A DNA stretch of 64,000 nucleotides from Variovorax paradoxus. Its GTDB lineage: Bacteria; Pseudomonadota; Gammaproteobacteria; Burkholderiales; Burkholderiaceae_C. The position numbers were made by a program, and so were the translations under genes. The notes under the pieces were generated by a model. It worked only from the letters and a program-made list of their open reading frames with translations, had not been told where the DNA came from and made no database searches. The stretch covers positions 1,007,001 through 1,071,000 of the forward strand of contig NZ_CP091716.1 of assembly GCF_022009635.1 (NCBI RefSeq). The letters are read 5' to 3'. This document shows, piece after piece, positions 55,708-64,000 of the stretch. How positions within the stretch are numbered: position 1 is the stretch's first letter; every line of letters starts with the position of its first letter.

Positions 55708-55806
55708 CGGGGCAGGACCGGCGGCCTGTGCGCGGAGCATATATCGGAAGCAGTGACACCGTTGCACGGCCCGTGCCAGCGGCGCCAGGGGCCGCGTGGG
55801 ACTGCT

Positions 55807-57600
55807 TCAGCCCCGCGGCAACGCCTTCAGCAGCACGCCGTGCAGCTCGTCCGGCTGCACCGGCTTGCGCAGTGCGTGCCAGCCGCGCTCCAGCGCCAGC
55901 CGCTGGGTGGCCTCGTTGATGTCGGCCGAGATCAGCACGATGGTGAGCGAGGGCTTCTGCCGCTGCAGCCGCTCGGCCAGCGCGATGCCGTCGAGCGCGC
56001 CGGGCAGGCGGATGTCGCACAGCGCCGCGTCGAGCGCGTGCAGGTCGGCCAGCGCCAGCGCCTCGGCCGCGCTGGCGTAGACGCGCGGGGCCACGCCCCA
56101 TTGCCGCAGCAGCGCCAGCAGGCTGTCGGCCACCACCGCGTTGTCTTCCACCACCAGCACGGCCAGCCCGGACGGCAGCGCGTGCGACGCGCCGGTGCCG
56201 GCCTGCGGCAGGGGCCGAATGCGCGCCACCGCCGCGCCCTCCGGCGCCGCCGGCAGCTCGAAGCTGAACACCGAGCCCCGGCCCGGCGCGGAGCGCAGCG
56301 CCACCTCGATGCCCAGCTGCGCCGCCAGCCGCCGCACGATCGCCAGGCCCAGCCCGTGGCCGCGCTGCAGGTTGCGCTCCACGTTGCCGATCTGCTCGAA
56401 GTCGTTGAACACCCGCTCCTGCGCGTCCGCCGGAATGCCGATGCCGCTGTCGCGCACCTCGATGCGCCAGGCGCGGCCGGACTCGCGCTCGCGTGTCCGC
56501 ACCGCCAGCAGCACGCGCCCGCGCGGCGTGAACTTGACCGCGTTGTCCACCAGGTTGGCCAGCACGCGGCGCAGCGACACCGTGTCGGTCCAGGCGACCG
56601 CATTGGTCGGGCAGCGCACGCCCACGCGGCCATTGCCCGCCTGCCGCGCCAGTTCCTGCAGCAGCGGGGCCAGCGCCACCGCCTCGGGCCTGAGCGGATC
56701 GACCGCGGCCTCGATTCGGCCGATTTCGAGCAACTGATTGGTCAGCCCCTCGAGCGCCTGTTGCGCGCGCGCGAGCGAGGCCACGGTGTGCTGCACCGCG
56801 TGCGTGTCGGCGCCGCTTTCCAGTTGCTGGCGCAGCACCTCGGCCTGCAGGCCGATGGCCATCACCGGCTGGCGCAGGTCGTGGTTGGCGGCCGAGAAAA
56901 AGCGCAGCCGCTCGGCCTGCGCCTGCTCGGACGCGCGCAGCCCGGCCAGCGCCTGCTCGCGCAGCGTGCGCTCGTTGAGCCGCAGGCCGATGTTTTCCTC
57001 GAGCTGGCGGGAGCGCTCGGCCACCAGCTTCCACATCATCGCGGTCAGGCCGATGCCGATGACGGCCACCGCCACCATCTCCGGCGCGCCCATCCACAGG
57101 CCCGTGACGATCACCGGCGCCAGCAGCAGCGTGATCGCCAGTTGCGTGGCCGGCGTGTAGAACGACACAGAGAAGGCCGACGACAGCGTCATGCCCATGA
57201 GGATCAGGCCCAGCAGCAGTTGCTGGTCGGCGCGCGCGGGATTGAACAGCAGCACCCCCGCCAGCCCGTGCGCCAGCTCCCAGATGCCGGTGCGCAGCGT
57301 GTGCAGGCGCTGCGCCGCGCGCAGCGTGACCGGGGTGAAGGGCTCCGGCAGGCGCTGCGGGAAGAAGCCGCGCAGCGCCGTCACCATGGTGATCAGCACA
57401 ATCCACACCAGCGCGCGCGCCAGCGAGTACTGCCAGGCGAAAAGCGCCGCCACGCCGCAGTTGAGCAGGTACTGCACCAGCAGCACCGGGCCGATGGGCC
57501 GCACCGACAGCCGCAGCACCTCGCATTCGATCGCGAAACGGTCGCTTCCGGCGGCGGCCGGCGCGACGGGTGCTGTCGGTGGGACGAGGATGGGGTTCAT
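55807..57600 (-). CDS. Hybrid sensor histidine kinase/response regulator
   Basis: A 597-residue inner-membrane kinase. The N-terminal half has about five or six hydrophobic segments (residues about 40-185). A HisKA domain carries the phosphoacceptor His240 in SAANHDLRQPVMAIGLQAEV. The HATPase domain shows LVDNAVKFTPRG (N box), VRDSGIGIP (G1) and RGHGLGLAIVRRLA (G2). A C-terminal receiver follows (LAVLVVEDNAVVAD, Asp529 in DAALCDIRLPG, Lys in LRKPVQPDE). No DNA-binding regulator is adjacent, so it is an orphan. It belongs to the NHDLRQP group, whose partner often is a separate LuxR-type regulator. Confidence 0.93.
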   Translation of the reverse strand: MNPILVPPTAPVAPAAAGSDRFAIECEVLRLSVRPIGPVLLVQYLLNCGVAALFAWQYSLARALVWIVLITMVTALRGFFPQRLPEPFTPVTLRAAQRLHTLRTGIWELAHGLAGVLLFNPARADQQLLLGLILMGMTLSSAFSVSFYTPATQLAITLLLAPVIVTGLWMGAPEMVAVAVIGIGLTAMMWKLVAERSRQLEENIGLRLNERTLREQALAGLRASEQAQAERLRFFSAANHDLRQPVMAIGLQAEVLRQQLESGADTHAVQHTVASLARAQQALEGLTNQLLEIGRIEAAVDPLRPEAVALAPLLQELARQAGNGRVGVRCPTNAVAWTDTVSLRRVLANLVDNAVKFTPRGRVLLAVRTRERESGRAWRIEVRDSGIGIPADAQERVFNDFEQIGNVERNLQRGHGLGLAIVRRLAAQLGIEVALRSAPGRGSVFSFELPAAPEGAAVARIRPLPQAGTGASHALPSGLAVLVVEDNAVVADSLLALLRQWGVAPRVYASAAEALALADLHALDAALCDIRLPGALDGIALAERLQRQKPSLTIVLISADINEATQRLALERGWHALRKPVQPDELHGVLLKALPRG

Positions 57601-57682
57601 CGGCGAATCGACTATATAGAGAAGGGCCGTGACAAGGCGACAATGGAGTCCCCTAGTCGGGCTTCCCGATGGCCAACTTTCA

Positions 57683-58912
57683 GTGAACGATCTTTCCTTT
57701 TTCCTGCCTTGCGCCGCCGGCGTCGAGGAATTCCTTGCCCAGGAGGTGCACGCCCTGACCGGCCGAGCCGGGCAAGACCTGCTCACGCTGCGCGGCGGCG
57801 TGCGGGTGCGCGCCGACTGGCGCGACGCCCTCAAGCTCAACCTGCACAGCCGGCTCGCGCAGCGCGTGCTGGTCGAACTGGCCCATGCGCCCTACCGCAG
57901 CGAGAACGACCTCTACGCCATCGCCAACGGCGTGGCCTGGGAGATCTGGTTCACGCCGAAGCAGACCTTCAAGATCGAGACCACGGCCCAGCACAGCCCG
58001 CTGCAGAGCCTGAACTTCGCCACCCTGCGCATCAAGGACGCCATTGCCGACCGCTTCCGCGCCAAGGCCAACGGCGTGCGCCCGAGCATCGAGACCCAGT
58101 GGCCCGACTGCCGCGTGTTCGCCCACCTGACCACCGACACCTGCACGCTGTACATCGACACCTCTGGCGAGCCGCTGTTCAAGCGCGGCTGGCGCCAGGA
58201 CAAGGGCGATGCCCCGCTGAAGGAAACCCTGGCCGCCGCCATGCTGGCCGCCAGCGGCTGGTGGAACCCCGAAACCGGCGAAGTGTCGGCCCAGCCGCTG
58301 TACGACCCCTGCTGCGGCAGCGGCACCATCGCCATCGAGGCGGCGCAGATCGCGCGCGGCATCCCGGCCGGGTCGCTGCGGCGCTTCGGCTTCGAGAAGC
58401 TGCTGCCGTTCCAGGCGCATGTGTGGACCGCCATCAAGAAAGAGGCCGAGGCCGGCGTGGCGGACAACGGCGTCGCCATCTTCGGCTCCGATGTGTCGCA
58501 CCGCATGGTCGACTTTGCCGAGCGCAACGCCGAACGCGCGGGCGTGGCGCAGGCCGTCGAGTTCCGCGGCGGCGACGCCCTGCAGCGCATGCCGCCGGTC
58601 GAGGCCGGCGTCATCATGCTCAACCCGCCGTACGGCGAGCGCATCGAGGTGGGCGGCGTGGCCGGCACCGGCCGCTCGGGCGCCCGCGAATCGGCACAGA
58701 CCGAGCAGGGCGACGGCGGGGAGTTCTTTCCCCAGCTCGCCGCCCACTGGAAGAAAAACTACGCCGGCTGGACTGCCTGGGTGCTCACGCCCGATTTGAA
58801 GCTCCCCAAGCAGATGCGCCTGAAGGAATCGCGCCGCGTGCCGATGTGGAACGGCCCGATCGAATGCCGGCTGTTCCGCTTCGACATGGTCGCGGGCTCA
58901 GCGCGGAAGTGA
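57683..58912 (+). CDS. RlmL-like class I SAM-dependent RNA methyltransferase (THUMP domain)
   Basis: A 409-residue protein from the GTG at 57683 (an alternative GTG at 57629 adds 18 residues and has a purine-rich site before it). An N-terminal ferredoxin-like and THUMP region (FLPCAAGVEEFLAQEV, FKIETTAQHSPLQSLNFATLRIKDAIADRF) precedes a Rossmann methyltransferase domain with motif I DPCCGSGTIAIEAAQIA and motif IV LNPPYGER, the N2-guanine type. It corresponds to the N-terminal half of E. coli RlmKL, so 23S rRNA m2G2445 methylation is likely. The 3' end overlaps the convergent gene by 15 nt. It is divergent from the histidine kinase. Confidence 0.9.
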   Translation: MNDLSFFLPCAAGVEEFLAQEVHALTGRAGQDLLTLRGGVRVRADWRDALKLNLHSRLAQRVLVELAHAPYRSENDLYAIANGVAWEIWFTPKQTFKIETTAQHSPLQSLNFATLRIKDAIADRFRAKANGVRPSIETQWPDCRVFAHLTTDTCTLYIDTSGEPLFKRGWRQDKGDAPLKETLAAAMLAASGWWNPETGEVSAQPLYDPCCGSGTIAIEAAQIARGIPAGSLRRFGFEKLLPFQAHVWTAIKKEAEAGVADNGVAIFGSDVSHRMVDFAERNAERAGVAQAVEFRGGDALQRMPPVEAGVIMLNPPYGERIEVGGVAGTGRSGARESAQTEQGDGGEFFPQLAAHWKKNYAGWTAWVLTPDLKLPKQMRLKESRRVPMWNGPIECRLFRFDMVAGSARK

Positions 58913-59401
58913 ATCTCCGGCGCCCTCGGGCCTGGGCGCTTCCTTGGGCTGCTGTTGCTGCTGCTGATCTTTCGGCGGCTCCTTCGGCCGCACCGCGCAG
59001 GCGGCATTGACAGTGCGCGCGGCCAGCTCGCGCGGCGCGCCGGGCAGGGTCACCGGGCGCACATCGCCTTCCTCGAAATGCTTCACCAGCACCGGGTCGC
59101 CCACGAAATTGGGCTCTGCGAAGTAGCTTGCGCTCACATAGCGGGCACTGCGGGCGTCGCAATCGACGTTGGCAAGGGCCTGGAACGAGCGGAACCGGAC
59201 GCCGTCGCGGTTGATGCGGTCCGCCTGCATGTTCATGCGCAGCGCCACGATGCGGTGCGTGCCGTCCACCTCGATGCTGGTCGGATCGACCTGCACATAG
59301 CTGCTGGTGGCGTCCCCGGGCGTGCCCGTGAGGGTCAGCCACTCGGCCCGGACACCCGCCGAGGCGAGCAGGACAAGGCAAAGCAGCGGTATTCGTTTCA
59401 T
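58898..59401 (-). CDS. Surface-adhesin E-like secreted protein
   Basis: A 167-residue secreted protein. The signal peptide is MKRIPLLCLVLLASAGVRA and the mature part starts EWLTLTGTPGD. The pattern …YVQVDPTSIEVDGTHRIVALRMNM…FRSFQALANVDCDARSARY…resembles the Adhesin_E family of small envelope proteins. Two cysteines (VDCDAR and NAACAV) could pair. The C-terminal 25 residues are a Pro/Gln-rich tail with a run of seven Gln. Function is not established. It overlaps the methyltransferase stop by 15 nt in convergent orientation. Confidence 0.75.
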   Translation of the reverse strand: MKRIPLLCLVLLASAGVRAEWLTLTGTPGDATSSYVQVDPTSIEVDGTHRIVALRMNMQADRINRDGVRFRSFQALANVDCDARSARYVSASYFAEPNFVGDPVLVKHFEEGDVRPVTLPGAPRELAARTVNAACAVRPKEPPKDQQQQQQPKEAPRPEGAGDSLPR

Positions 59402-59519
59402 GAAGAAGGGCGTGTCGAAGGGAGGGCGTATGCCGGGCGGAATTCTCGCGTACCGAGCCGACGCGGGCCTGACGCCGACCCCGCATGGTGCAACATCGGC
59501 CTTATTCCCTGAACATTCC

Positions 59520-59948
59520 ATGACGTTGACAGAACCCGGCCCCGTCGTCATCGACACCAACATCGCACTCGACCTGCTGGTCTTCGAAGACCCTGCCTGG
59601 GGCCCCCTGACCGAGCGGCTGGCCGCGGGCCAACTGCGCTGGCTGGCCACGGCCGCCATGCGCGTCGAACTCGAGCGCGTGCTGGGCTACCCGCTGATCG
59701 CCAGGCGCATGGCGCAACGGGAACTGCAGGTGCCGACGGTGCTGGCCGATTTCGACGCGCGCGTGCGCATGGTGGAGGGCGTGCCGCCGCGCGCGCCCTG
59801 CGTGTGCAGCGACCCCGACGACCAGGTGTTCATCGACCTGGCCGTGGCGCACGGCGCCCTGCTGCTGAGCAAGGACAAGGCGGTGCTGTCGATGAAGAAG
59901 CGGCTGGCCCTGCGCGGCGTGGCGGTGCAGGCGGCGTTCGCGGCCTAG
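59520..59948 (+). CDS. PIN-domain protein (putative toxin-family nuclease)
   Basis: A 142-residue protein with a PIN nuclease fold. Acidic residues expected for metal binding are visible: the Asp in VVIDTNIALDLL, the Glu in RVELERVLG, and the Asp group CVCSDPDDQVFIDLAVAHGA. PIN proteins are often VapC-type toxins cleaving tRNA or mRNA. No antitoxin-like gene precedes it. The upstream 118 nt contain no good short frame on the plus strand, so it is a solitary PIN protein and may have a housekeeping role. It is divergent from the adhesin-E-like gene. Confidence 0.85.
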   Translation: MTLTEPGPVVIDTNIALDLLVFEDPAWGPLTERLAAGQLRWLATAAMRVELERVLGYPLIARRMAQRELQVPTVLADFDARVRMVEGVPPRAPCVCSDPDDQVFIDLAVAHGALLLSKDKAVLSMKKRLALRGVAVQAAFAA

Positions 59949-59996
59949 CGGCTTCTGTCCGTAAGCCTGCTAATCCCCCTCAGGCAGTGGTATGAA

Positions 59997-60128
59997 ATGA
60001 GCTGGGCCCGGTGCTTCGATGACGTGTCCGACGCTTATGTTCTTTCTCTCGCTATACAGGCTCTTTGCGCCATCGCTGGCGGCTGGCTCGGCTACCGACT
60101 GTCTCGTGGCAAGCGCCGCAGCGGCTAG
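59997..60128 (+). CDS. Possible 43-residue single-span membrane peptide
   Basis: A short frame from ATG 59997 to TAG 60126-60128. It encodes a soluble start (MSWARCFDDVSDA), a hydrophobic segment (YVLSLAIQALCAIAGGWLGY) and a basic tail (RLSRGKRRSG), the layout of small regulatory membrane peptides or type I toxins. It lies 48 nt after the PIN gene. Its stop shares the palindrome CTAG with the stop of the convergent kinase-like gene. The ribosome site is weak (CAGGCAGTGG). Conservation cannot be checked here, so this is a candidate only. Confidence 0.45.
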   Translation: MSWARCFDDVSDAYVLSLAIQALCAIAGGWLGYRLSRGKRRSG

Positions 60129-61042
60129 TTCTGCAGTACAGCCGGGGCCGCCAGGTGCCACCGCCCCAGCAGCCGCGCCACAGCCCGCACGCGCTGCGTA
60201 TCTCGCCCCCAGCGCCGGCTGGCCGGCAGCTTCTGCGCCCACTTCATGCGGCGCGCCGCGTTCGCGATGCGCTCGCGCACTTCATCGCTCACGCCGGCCA
60301 GCGCCGCATGCCAGTGCTGCCCCGCGGCCTGGGGCGCTGCTGCTTCGAGCATCATGGCCGTCGAGTGCAGGTAGCTCAGCCAGTCGCGCGCCTGGCATTC
60401 CGCCAGCGTCATGACTTCGGCCGGGTCGTCCTCGAAGTCGATGTAGCCGATCACCCCGTCGGGGCATTGCACGAGGTTGCGGTCGAAGGCCTGGCTCAGG
60501 TGCTGGCCGCGCACATGCACTGCGGCGATGGCGGCCAGGCCCTCGCGCCACACCGCCAACAGCGCTGCGGGGCCGGCGGCGGCGGCCTGGTCGAGGCGCT
60601 CCTGCAGCACCACGGTCGCGCGGCCGCTTTCGCCGAGGTCGGAGATCAGCAGGCCGTCCGCCTGCTGGGCCAGCACGGCCGGCACGCGCAGGCCGGCCGC
60701 CGCCAGCGTCTTCAGGCGCCGGGCCTCGGTCGCGATGGCTGCTTCGCCGCCGGGGTTGGGCACCGGCTTGATGATGTCCAGCCGCGCCATGCGGGCCACG
60801 GCGGCCATCACGCGGTAGCCCCATTTGCCGTGCCGCGGGCCGGCCTTCTTGAGCCACACGCGTTCGCTGCCGAAGCGGTGGCTGGCCACGTTCTTTTCCT
60901 GTCGGGGCAGGGTGATGCGCAAAAACTCGGCGTAGTCGCCGGGAGCCGGCGTGCGCGCAAGCGCATCGAGGGGCGCGGGCGCCGAAGCTGCGCCCTTGCG
61001 CGATTGCAGGCGCGCGTTCGCGCCTCGTTTCAGTGGATTCAT
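60125..61042 (-). CDS. Protein-kinase-like fold protein (Bud32/LPS-kinase-like)
   Basis: A 305-residue cytoplasmic protein with features of an atypical kinase. Possible ATP-lobe segments include VWLKKAG and GEAAIATEARRLKTLAAAGLRVPAVL. The HVRGQHLSQAFDRNLVQ segment resembles the catalytic loop with Asn, and the GYIDFEDDP motif around residue 200 replaces DFG. It is similar in layout to Bud32- and KdkA/WaaP-like kinases. The first 30 residues are basic and Ala-rich. The start overlaps the FMN-glutamate synthase-like gene as ATGA, so the two are translationally coupled. The substrate is unknown, and aminoglycoside-phosphotransferase-like or lipid-sugar kinase roles are also possible. Confidence 0.7.
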   Translation of the reverse strand: MNPLKRGANARLQSRKGAASAPAPLDALARTPAPGDYAEFLRITLPRQEKNVASHRFGSERVWLKKAGPRHGKWGYRVMAAVARMARLDIIKPVPNPGGEAAIATEARRLKTLAAAGLRVPAVLAQQADGLLISDLGESGRATVVLQERLDQAAAAGPAALLAVWREGLAAIAAVHVRGQHLSQAFDRNLVQCPDGVIGYIDFEDDPAEVMTLAECQARDWLSYLHSTAMMLEAAAPQAAGQHWHAALAGVSDEVRERIANAARRMKWAQKLPASRRWGRDTQRVRAVARLLGRWHLAAPAVLQN

Positions 61043-62736
61043 GCGGCCATTGCGAAGCCCGTCACCAGCCCTTGCGGGCCCTGCGTCACGGGCTGGAAAC
61101 TCTCTGCACTGGCCAGCGGCCAGTAAGTGCGAAAAACATTGTGCTGCGCGTCGAGCGGGCCGAGCAGGGCGCCGGGCTGCACCTGCATCACCAGGTTGCT
61201 CAACAGGCGCACTTCGGTGTCGGAAATGCGGCGCACGATGTGGTGCGCGGTGATCTGCTGCGGATGGTCGAGGCCGGCGGCCTGCACCAGTTCCTGCAGC
61301 GCATGCAGCGTGCTGCGGTGGAAGTTACGCACGCGGTCGGCCTTGGTCGGCACCACCAGCGCCTGCTGGCGCACCGGGTCCTGCGTGGTCACGCCCGTGG
61401 GGCAGTGGCCGGTATGGCAGCTCTGTGCCTGGATGCAGCCCAGCGCCATCATGAAGCCGCGCGCCGCGTTGCACCAGTCGGCGCCCAGCGCCATCATGCG
61501 GGCCACGTCGAAGGCGGTGATCACCTTGGCGGCGCAGCCGATCTTGATGCGGTGCCGCAGGTTGACGCCCACCAGCGTGTTGTGCACCAGCAGCAGGCCC
61601 TCCTGCAGCGGTGCGCCCACGTGGTCGCTGAACTCGACCGGCGCAGCGCCGGTGCCGCCCTCGGCGCCGTCGACGACGATGAAGTCGGGCGTGATGCCGG
61701 TGGCCTGCATCGCCTTGACGATGCCGAACCATTCCCACGGGTGGCCCAGGCAGAACTTGAAGCCGGTCGGCTTGCCGCCCGAGAGTTCGCGCAGCCTGGC
61801 GACGAAATGCATCATTTCGGTCGGCGTGGAAAACGCGCTGTGCGAGGAGGGCGAGATGCAGTCCACGCCCACCGGCACGCCGCGCGCCGCCGCGATCTCG
61901 GGCGTGACCTTGGGCGCCGGCAGCACGCCGCCGTGCCCGGGCTTGGCGCCCTGGCTCAGCTTGATCTCGATCATCTTCACCTGCGGGTCGCGTGCATTGG
62001 CGGTGAAGCGTTCTTCGCTGAAGGTGCCGTCGTCGTTGCGGCAGCCGAAGTAGCCCGAGCCGATTTCCCAGATCAGGTCGCCGCCGTGCACACGGTGGTG
62101 CTGCGAAATCGAGCCCTCGCCGGTGTCGTGCGCGAAACCGCCCATCTTGGCGCCCTGGTTGAGCGCGAGGATGGCGTTGGCCGAGAGCGCGCCGAAGCTC
62201 ATGGCCGAGATGTTGAACACGCTGGCGCTGTACGGCTGGGTACAAACCTGGGCCAGGTTCGCGTCGGCCGGCTGCTGCGTGCCGCCGATCACGATGCGGA
62301 AATCGTGGTTCGCGAGCTTGGTGGGCTGCATCGAGTGGTTGATCCACTCGTAGCCGGCGGCGGTCACGTCGAGCTGCGTGCCGAAGGGGCGGTTGTCGGG
62401 GTCTCCCTTGGCGCGCTGGTACACCAGCGAGCGCTGGGCGCGCGAGAAGGGCGCGGCTTCCGAGTCGCTCTCGATGAAGTACTGCCGCATCTCTGGCCGG
62501 ATGAATTCCAGCAGAAAGCGCAGGTGGCCGATGACCGGGTAGTTGCGCAGGATGGCGTGGCGGGTCTGGCGCAGGTCGTGTATGCCGGTACCGGAAAGTA
62601 CCGCAAAGACGGCCACGCCGATCCAGGCGAGCCACAGATGCGGCGAGACCAGCACGAAGGCAAGGCACGCCACCAGACCGACCACGCACAGGGCGAAGGC
62701 GCTGTAGCGCGTCGGAAACGGAATAATCGTGGGCAT
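61039..62736 (-). CDS. FMN-binding glutamate synthase family protein
   Basis: A 565-residue protein. Two hydrophobic segments near the N-terminus (residues about 10-45) suggest membrane anchoring. The remainder is the FMN/3Fe-4S domain of glutamate synthases: [78 protein letters not shown], and C434-x5-C440-x4-C445 in [13 protein letters not shown], the usual 3Fe-4S pattern. The amidotransferase domain of GltB is absent, as in the archaeal-type and stand-alone family. It may be an electron-transfer or amination enzyme. The kinase-like gene overlaps its stop. Confidence 0.9.
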   Translation of the reverse strand: MPTIIPFPTRYSAFALCVVGLVACLAFVLVSPHLWLAWIGVAVFAVLSGTGIHDLRQTRHAILRNYPVIGHLRFLLEFIRPEMRQYFIESDSEAAPFSRAQRSLVYQRAKGDPDNRPFGTQLDVTAAGYEWINHSMQPTKLANHDFRIVIGGTQQPADANLAQVCTQPYSASVFNISAMSFGALSANAILALNQGAKMGGFAHDTGEGSISQHHRVHGGDLIWEIGSGYFGCRNDDGTFSEERFTANARDPQVKMIEIKLSQGAKPGHGGVLPAPKVTPEIAAARGVPVGVDCISPSSHSAFSTPTEMMHFVARLRELSGGKPTGFKFCLGHPWEWFGIVKAMQATGITPDFIVVDGAEGGTGAAPVEFSDHVGAPLQEGLLLVHNTLVGVNLRHRIKIGCAAKVITAFDVARMMALGADWCNAARGFMMALGCIQAQSCHTGHCPTGVTTQDPVRQQALVVPTKADRVRNFHRSTLHALQELVQAAGLDHPQQITAHHIVRRISDTEVRLLSNLVMQVQPGALLGPLDAQHNVFRTYWPLASAESFQPVTQGPQGLVTGFAMAA

Positions 62737-62791
62737 AGAAATAGTGTCGACCGGAGCCTGCTGCATCATAGAGGGCTGTCCCGACCTTGCC

Positions 62792-63577
62792 ATGACGACC
62801 ATTCCCGACCCCACACCGGCCGCTTCGGCCACCCCCGCACCCCTCGGCCCCGACGATTTCGACGCCCTCGACCAGGCGCTCGACGCCATGCGCGAACACG
62901 ACGAGGAAATTCCCCAGTGGGAGTTCTGCGAGGGCTTCATGGCCGCGCTGATCTGCACCCGCCGCCCCATCATGCCTTCCGAGTACTGGCCCGTGCTGCT
63001 GGGCGACAGCTTCTCGTCGGCCAAGCACATGGAGTTCGTCTGGAACTGGAAGCGCCGCTGGATCGAGATCGAGGAAGGCCTCGACGCCCCCGTCGAGACG
63101 CTCGACGACGAGCGCAGCTGGCAGCCCGAGGTGCTCGACACCCGCGGCGCCATCGCCTCGCTGCCCGAGGAAGAACGCGCCGAAGTCGCCGGCGAGGCCA
63201 TTCCCTCGTTCGCCCAGGTTTGGGCGCTGGGCTTCATGTACGCGGTCGAGAACTGGCCCGAAGACTGGGCCGCGCCGCGCGACAAGGATGCCGCGCAGAT
63301 GCTGAACGACGCGCTCGACAACATCGTCGCCCTGACCGAGGACGACAACGCCAAGCCCACGGTCTCGATGTACAGCGAAGACGGCCCGCCCAGCGTGAGC
63401 CAGCAGCGGCTGGACGATTTCGGCGCCGCCATCTGGGCCGTTTACGACCTGCGCCAGCTCTGGAAGAGCTTGGGCCCGAAGGCCGAGACGATCCGCAAGG
63501 AAGCCACGCCGGGCCGCAACGACCCGTGCCCCTGCGGCAGCGGAAAAAAATACAAGAAGTGCCACGGTGCCACCTGA
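62792..63577 (+). CDS. UPF0149/YecA-like protein with C-terminal SEC-C zinc motif
   Basis: A 261-residue cytoplasmic protein. The first part resembles the UPF0149 (YecA/YgfB) helical domain ([49 protein letters not shown]). The last 20 residues form a SEC-C zinc motif ([20 protein letters not shown]) like the C-terminus of SecA, which binds SecB or ribosomes. A ribosome-associated chaperone role is plausible but unproven. The downstream MFS gene starts inside its last codons. It is divergent from the FMN-glutamate synthase across 55 nt. Confidence 0.87.
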   Translation: MTTIPDPTPAASATPAPLGPDDFDALDQALDAMREHDEEIPQWEFCEGFMAALICTRRPIMPSEYWPVLLGDSFSSAKHMEFVWNWKRRWIEIEEGLDAPVETLDDERSWQPEVLDTRGAIASLPEEERAEVAGEAIPSFAQVWALGFMYAVENWPEDWAAPRDKDAAQMLNDALDNIVALTEDDNAKPTVSMYSEDGPPSVSQQRLDDFGAAIWAVYDLRQLWKSLGPKAETIRKEATPGRNDPCPCGSGKKYKKCHGAT

Positions 63578-64000
63578 CAGCGGCACTGGCAAAGCACCCC
63601 TGACGCCCCGCGCGGCATGGGCCATGGTCCTGGCGCTGTGCGCCGGGGTCGCGCTGAGCCAGGCGTTCCGCACGGTCGGCGCCATCATGGCGAGTCCGCT
63701 GCAGGCCGACTTCAGGCTGTCGGCCCAGGCCCTCGGGATTTTCTCGGGGGCTTTTCATTTTGCGTTCGGTGCGATGCAGCTGTTCATGGGCATCGGCATC
63801 GACCTGCACGGCGTGCGGCGCACGGTGCTGGTGGCGTTCCCCATCGCCATCGCGGGCGCGCTGTTGTCGGCGGTAGCGCCCAACTACCTCGTGCTGGTGG
63901 CGGGGCAGGCGCTGATCGGCGTCGGCTGCGCGCCGGCCTTCCTGGTGTGCACCGTGTTCATCGCGCGGCACTTTCCGGCGGCGCGCTTCGCCACCGTGTC
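63567..64000 (+). CDS. MFS transporter (5' part, continues past window)
   Basis: The start of an inner-membrane MFS protein, with 144 codons inside the window. The chosen start is a GTG at 63567 (VPPDSGTG…), overlapping the SEC-C gene by 11 nt. An in-frame ATG at 63624 is an alternative. The sequence shows [26 protein letters not shown], then [19 protein letters not shown] and [24 protein letters not shown]. It is clearly paralogous to the gene at 32646-33965 but lacks that gene's longer polar N-terminus. Substrate unknown. Confidence 0.85.
   Translation, partial: MPPDSGTGKAPLTPRAAWAMVLALCAGVALSQAFRTVGAIMASPLQADFRLSAQALGIFSGAFHFAFGAMQLFMGIGIDLHGVRRTVLVAFPIAIAGALLSAVAPNYLVLVAGQALIGVGCAPAFLVCTVFIARHFPAARFATV

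Noticed and set aside
55180..59010. 1276-codon plus-strand frame across cytochrome b, kinase and methyltransferase genes
   Set aside because: Low-complexity Arg/Gln/His composition and full overlap with clear genes on the other strand or frame.
61325..63688. Long minus-strand frame overlapping the FMN-glutamate synthase in another frame
   Set aside because: Arg/Ala/His-rich shadow with no recognisable domain. The in-register frame has all glutamate synthase motifs.

Overview
The window is high-GC chromosomal DNA that reads like a member of the Comamonadaceae (Betaproteobacteria), most probably Variovorax or a close relative. The grounds are three tripartite-tricarboxylate (Bug-type) binding proteins with different neighbours, the proteobacterial-type GshA, the leuS-lptE-holA-proA order, the lptA-lptB-rpoN order, a DUF2917/LysR pair, and a dispersed intergenic repeat that I recall from this family. 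The genus is an inference. No rRNA, tRNA, CRISPR array, insertion sequence or phage gene is visible. Coding density is very high, and most long opposite-frame reading frames are GC-driven shadows.

Layout. 1-5985 (minus): a Bug protein overlapping an octopine/nopaline-type dehydrogenase, then a GH13 alpha-glucosidase and glgB, which runs off the left edge. 6134-17504 (plus): leuS, lptE, holA, proA, then gshA-kup-benE-gshB, where two membrane transporters sit between the two glutathione-synthesis genes. 17518-23383 (minus): a TonB-dependent siderophore receptor with a Fur-like site, a class II glutamine amidotransferase, an orphan ABC binding protein and a DHA2-type MFS pump. 23530-26335: a zinc metallopeptidase, a CWC protein and a phosphofructokinase with PPi-type signatures. 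26560-27300 is a low-GC islet with a type IV pilin (with a sigma-54 promoter), a strong terminator and a Sel1-like protein. 27986-34040: enoyl-CoA hydratase and thiolase, DUF2917 and a divergent LysR around a palindrome, a fasciclin lipoprotein, a small basic protein and an MFS transporter. 34104-43487: malate synthase G, a short HisC-like aminotransferase with a Bug protein, then an IclR regulator divergent from an HMG-CoA lyase/CoA-transferase/Bug operon, and a LysR. 43553-53808: DUF2214, a PsiF-repeat protein, argS, a SPOR protein, dsbA, lptA-lptB-rpoN, a phospholipase-D lipoprotein, LysE and a small membrane protein. 53842-64000: YceI/cytochrome b561/YceI, an orphan hybrid histidine kinase, an RlmL-like methyltransferase, an adhesin-E-like protein, a PIN protein, a possible 43-residue membrane peptide, an FMN-type glutamate synthase overlapping a kinase-like protein, a SEC-C protein, and the start of a second MFS gene paralogous to the one at 32646-33965.

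How parts work together. lptE, lptA and lptB contribute to LPS export. leuS and argS charge tRNAs and holA loads the replication clamp. gshA/gshB make glutathione. rpoN encodes sigma-54, and a good sigma-54 promoter lies upstream of the pilin in the same window. The best candidates for undescribed biology are the acyl-CoA uptake/cleavage cassette under two tandem IclR-type palindromes (39324-39358), the opine-dehydrogenase/Bug pair, and the kinase-like/FMN-glutamate-synthase pair. Functions of these three are inferred from family membership and context only.
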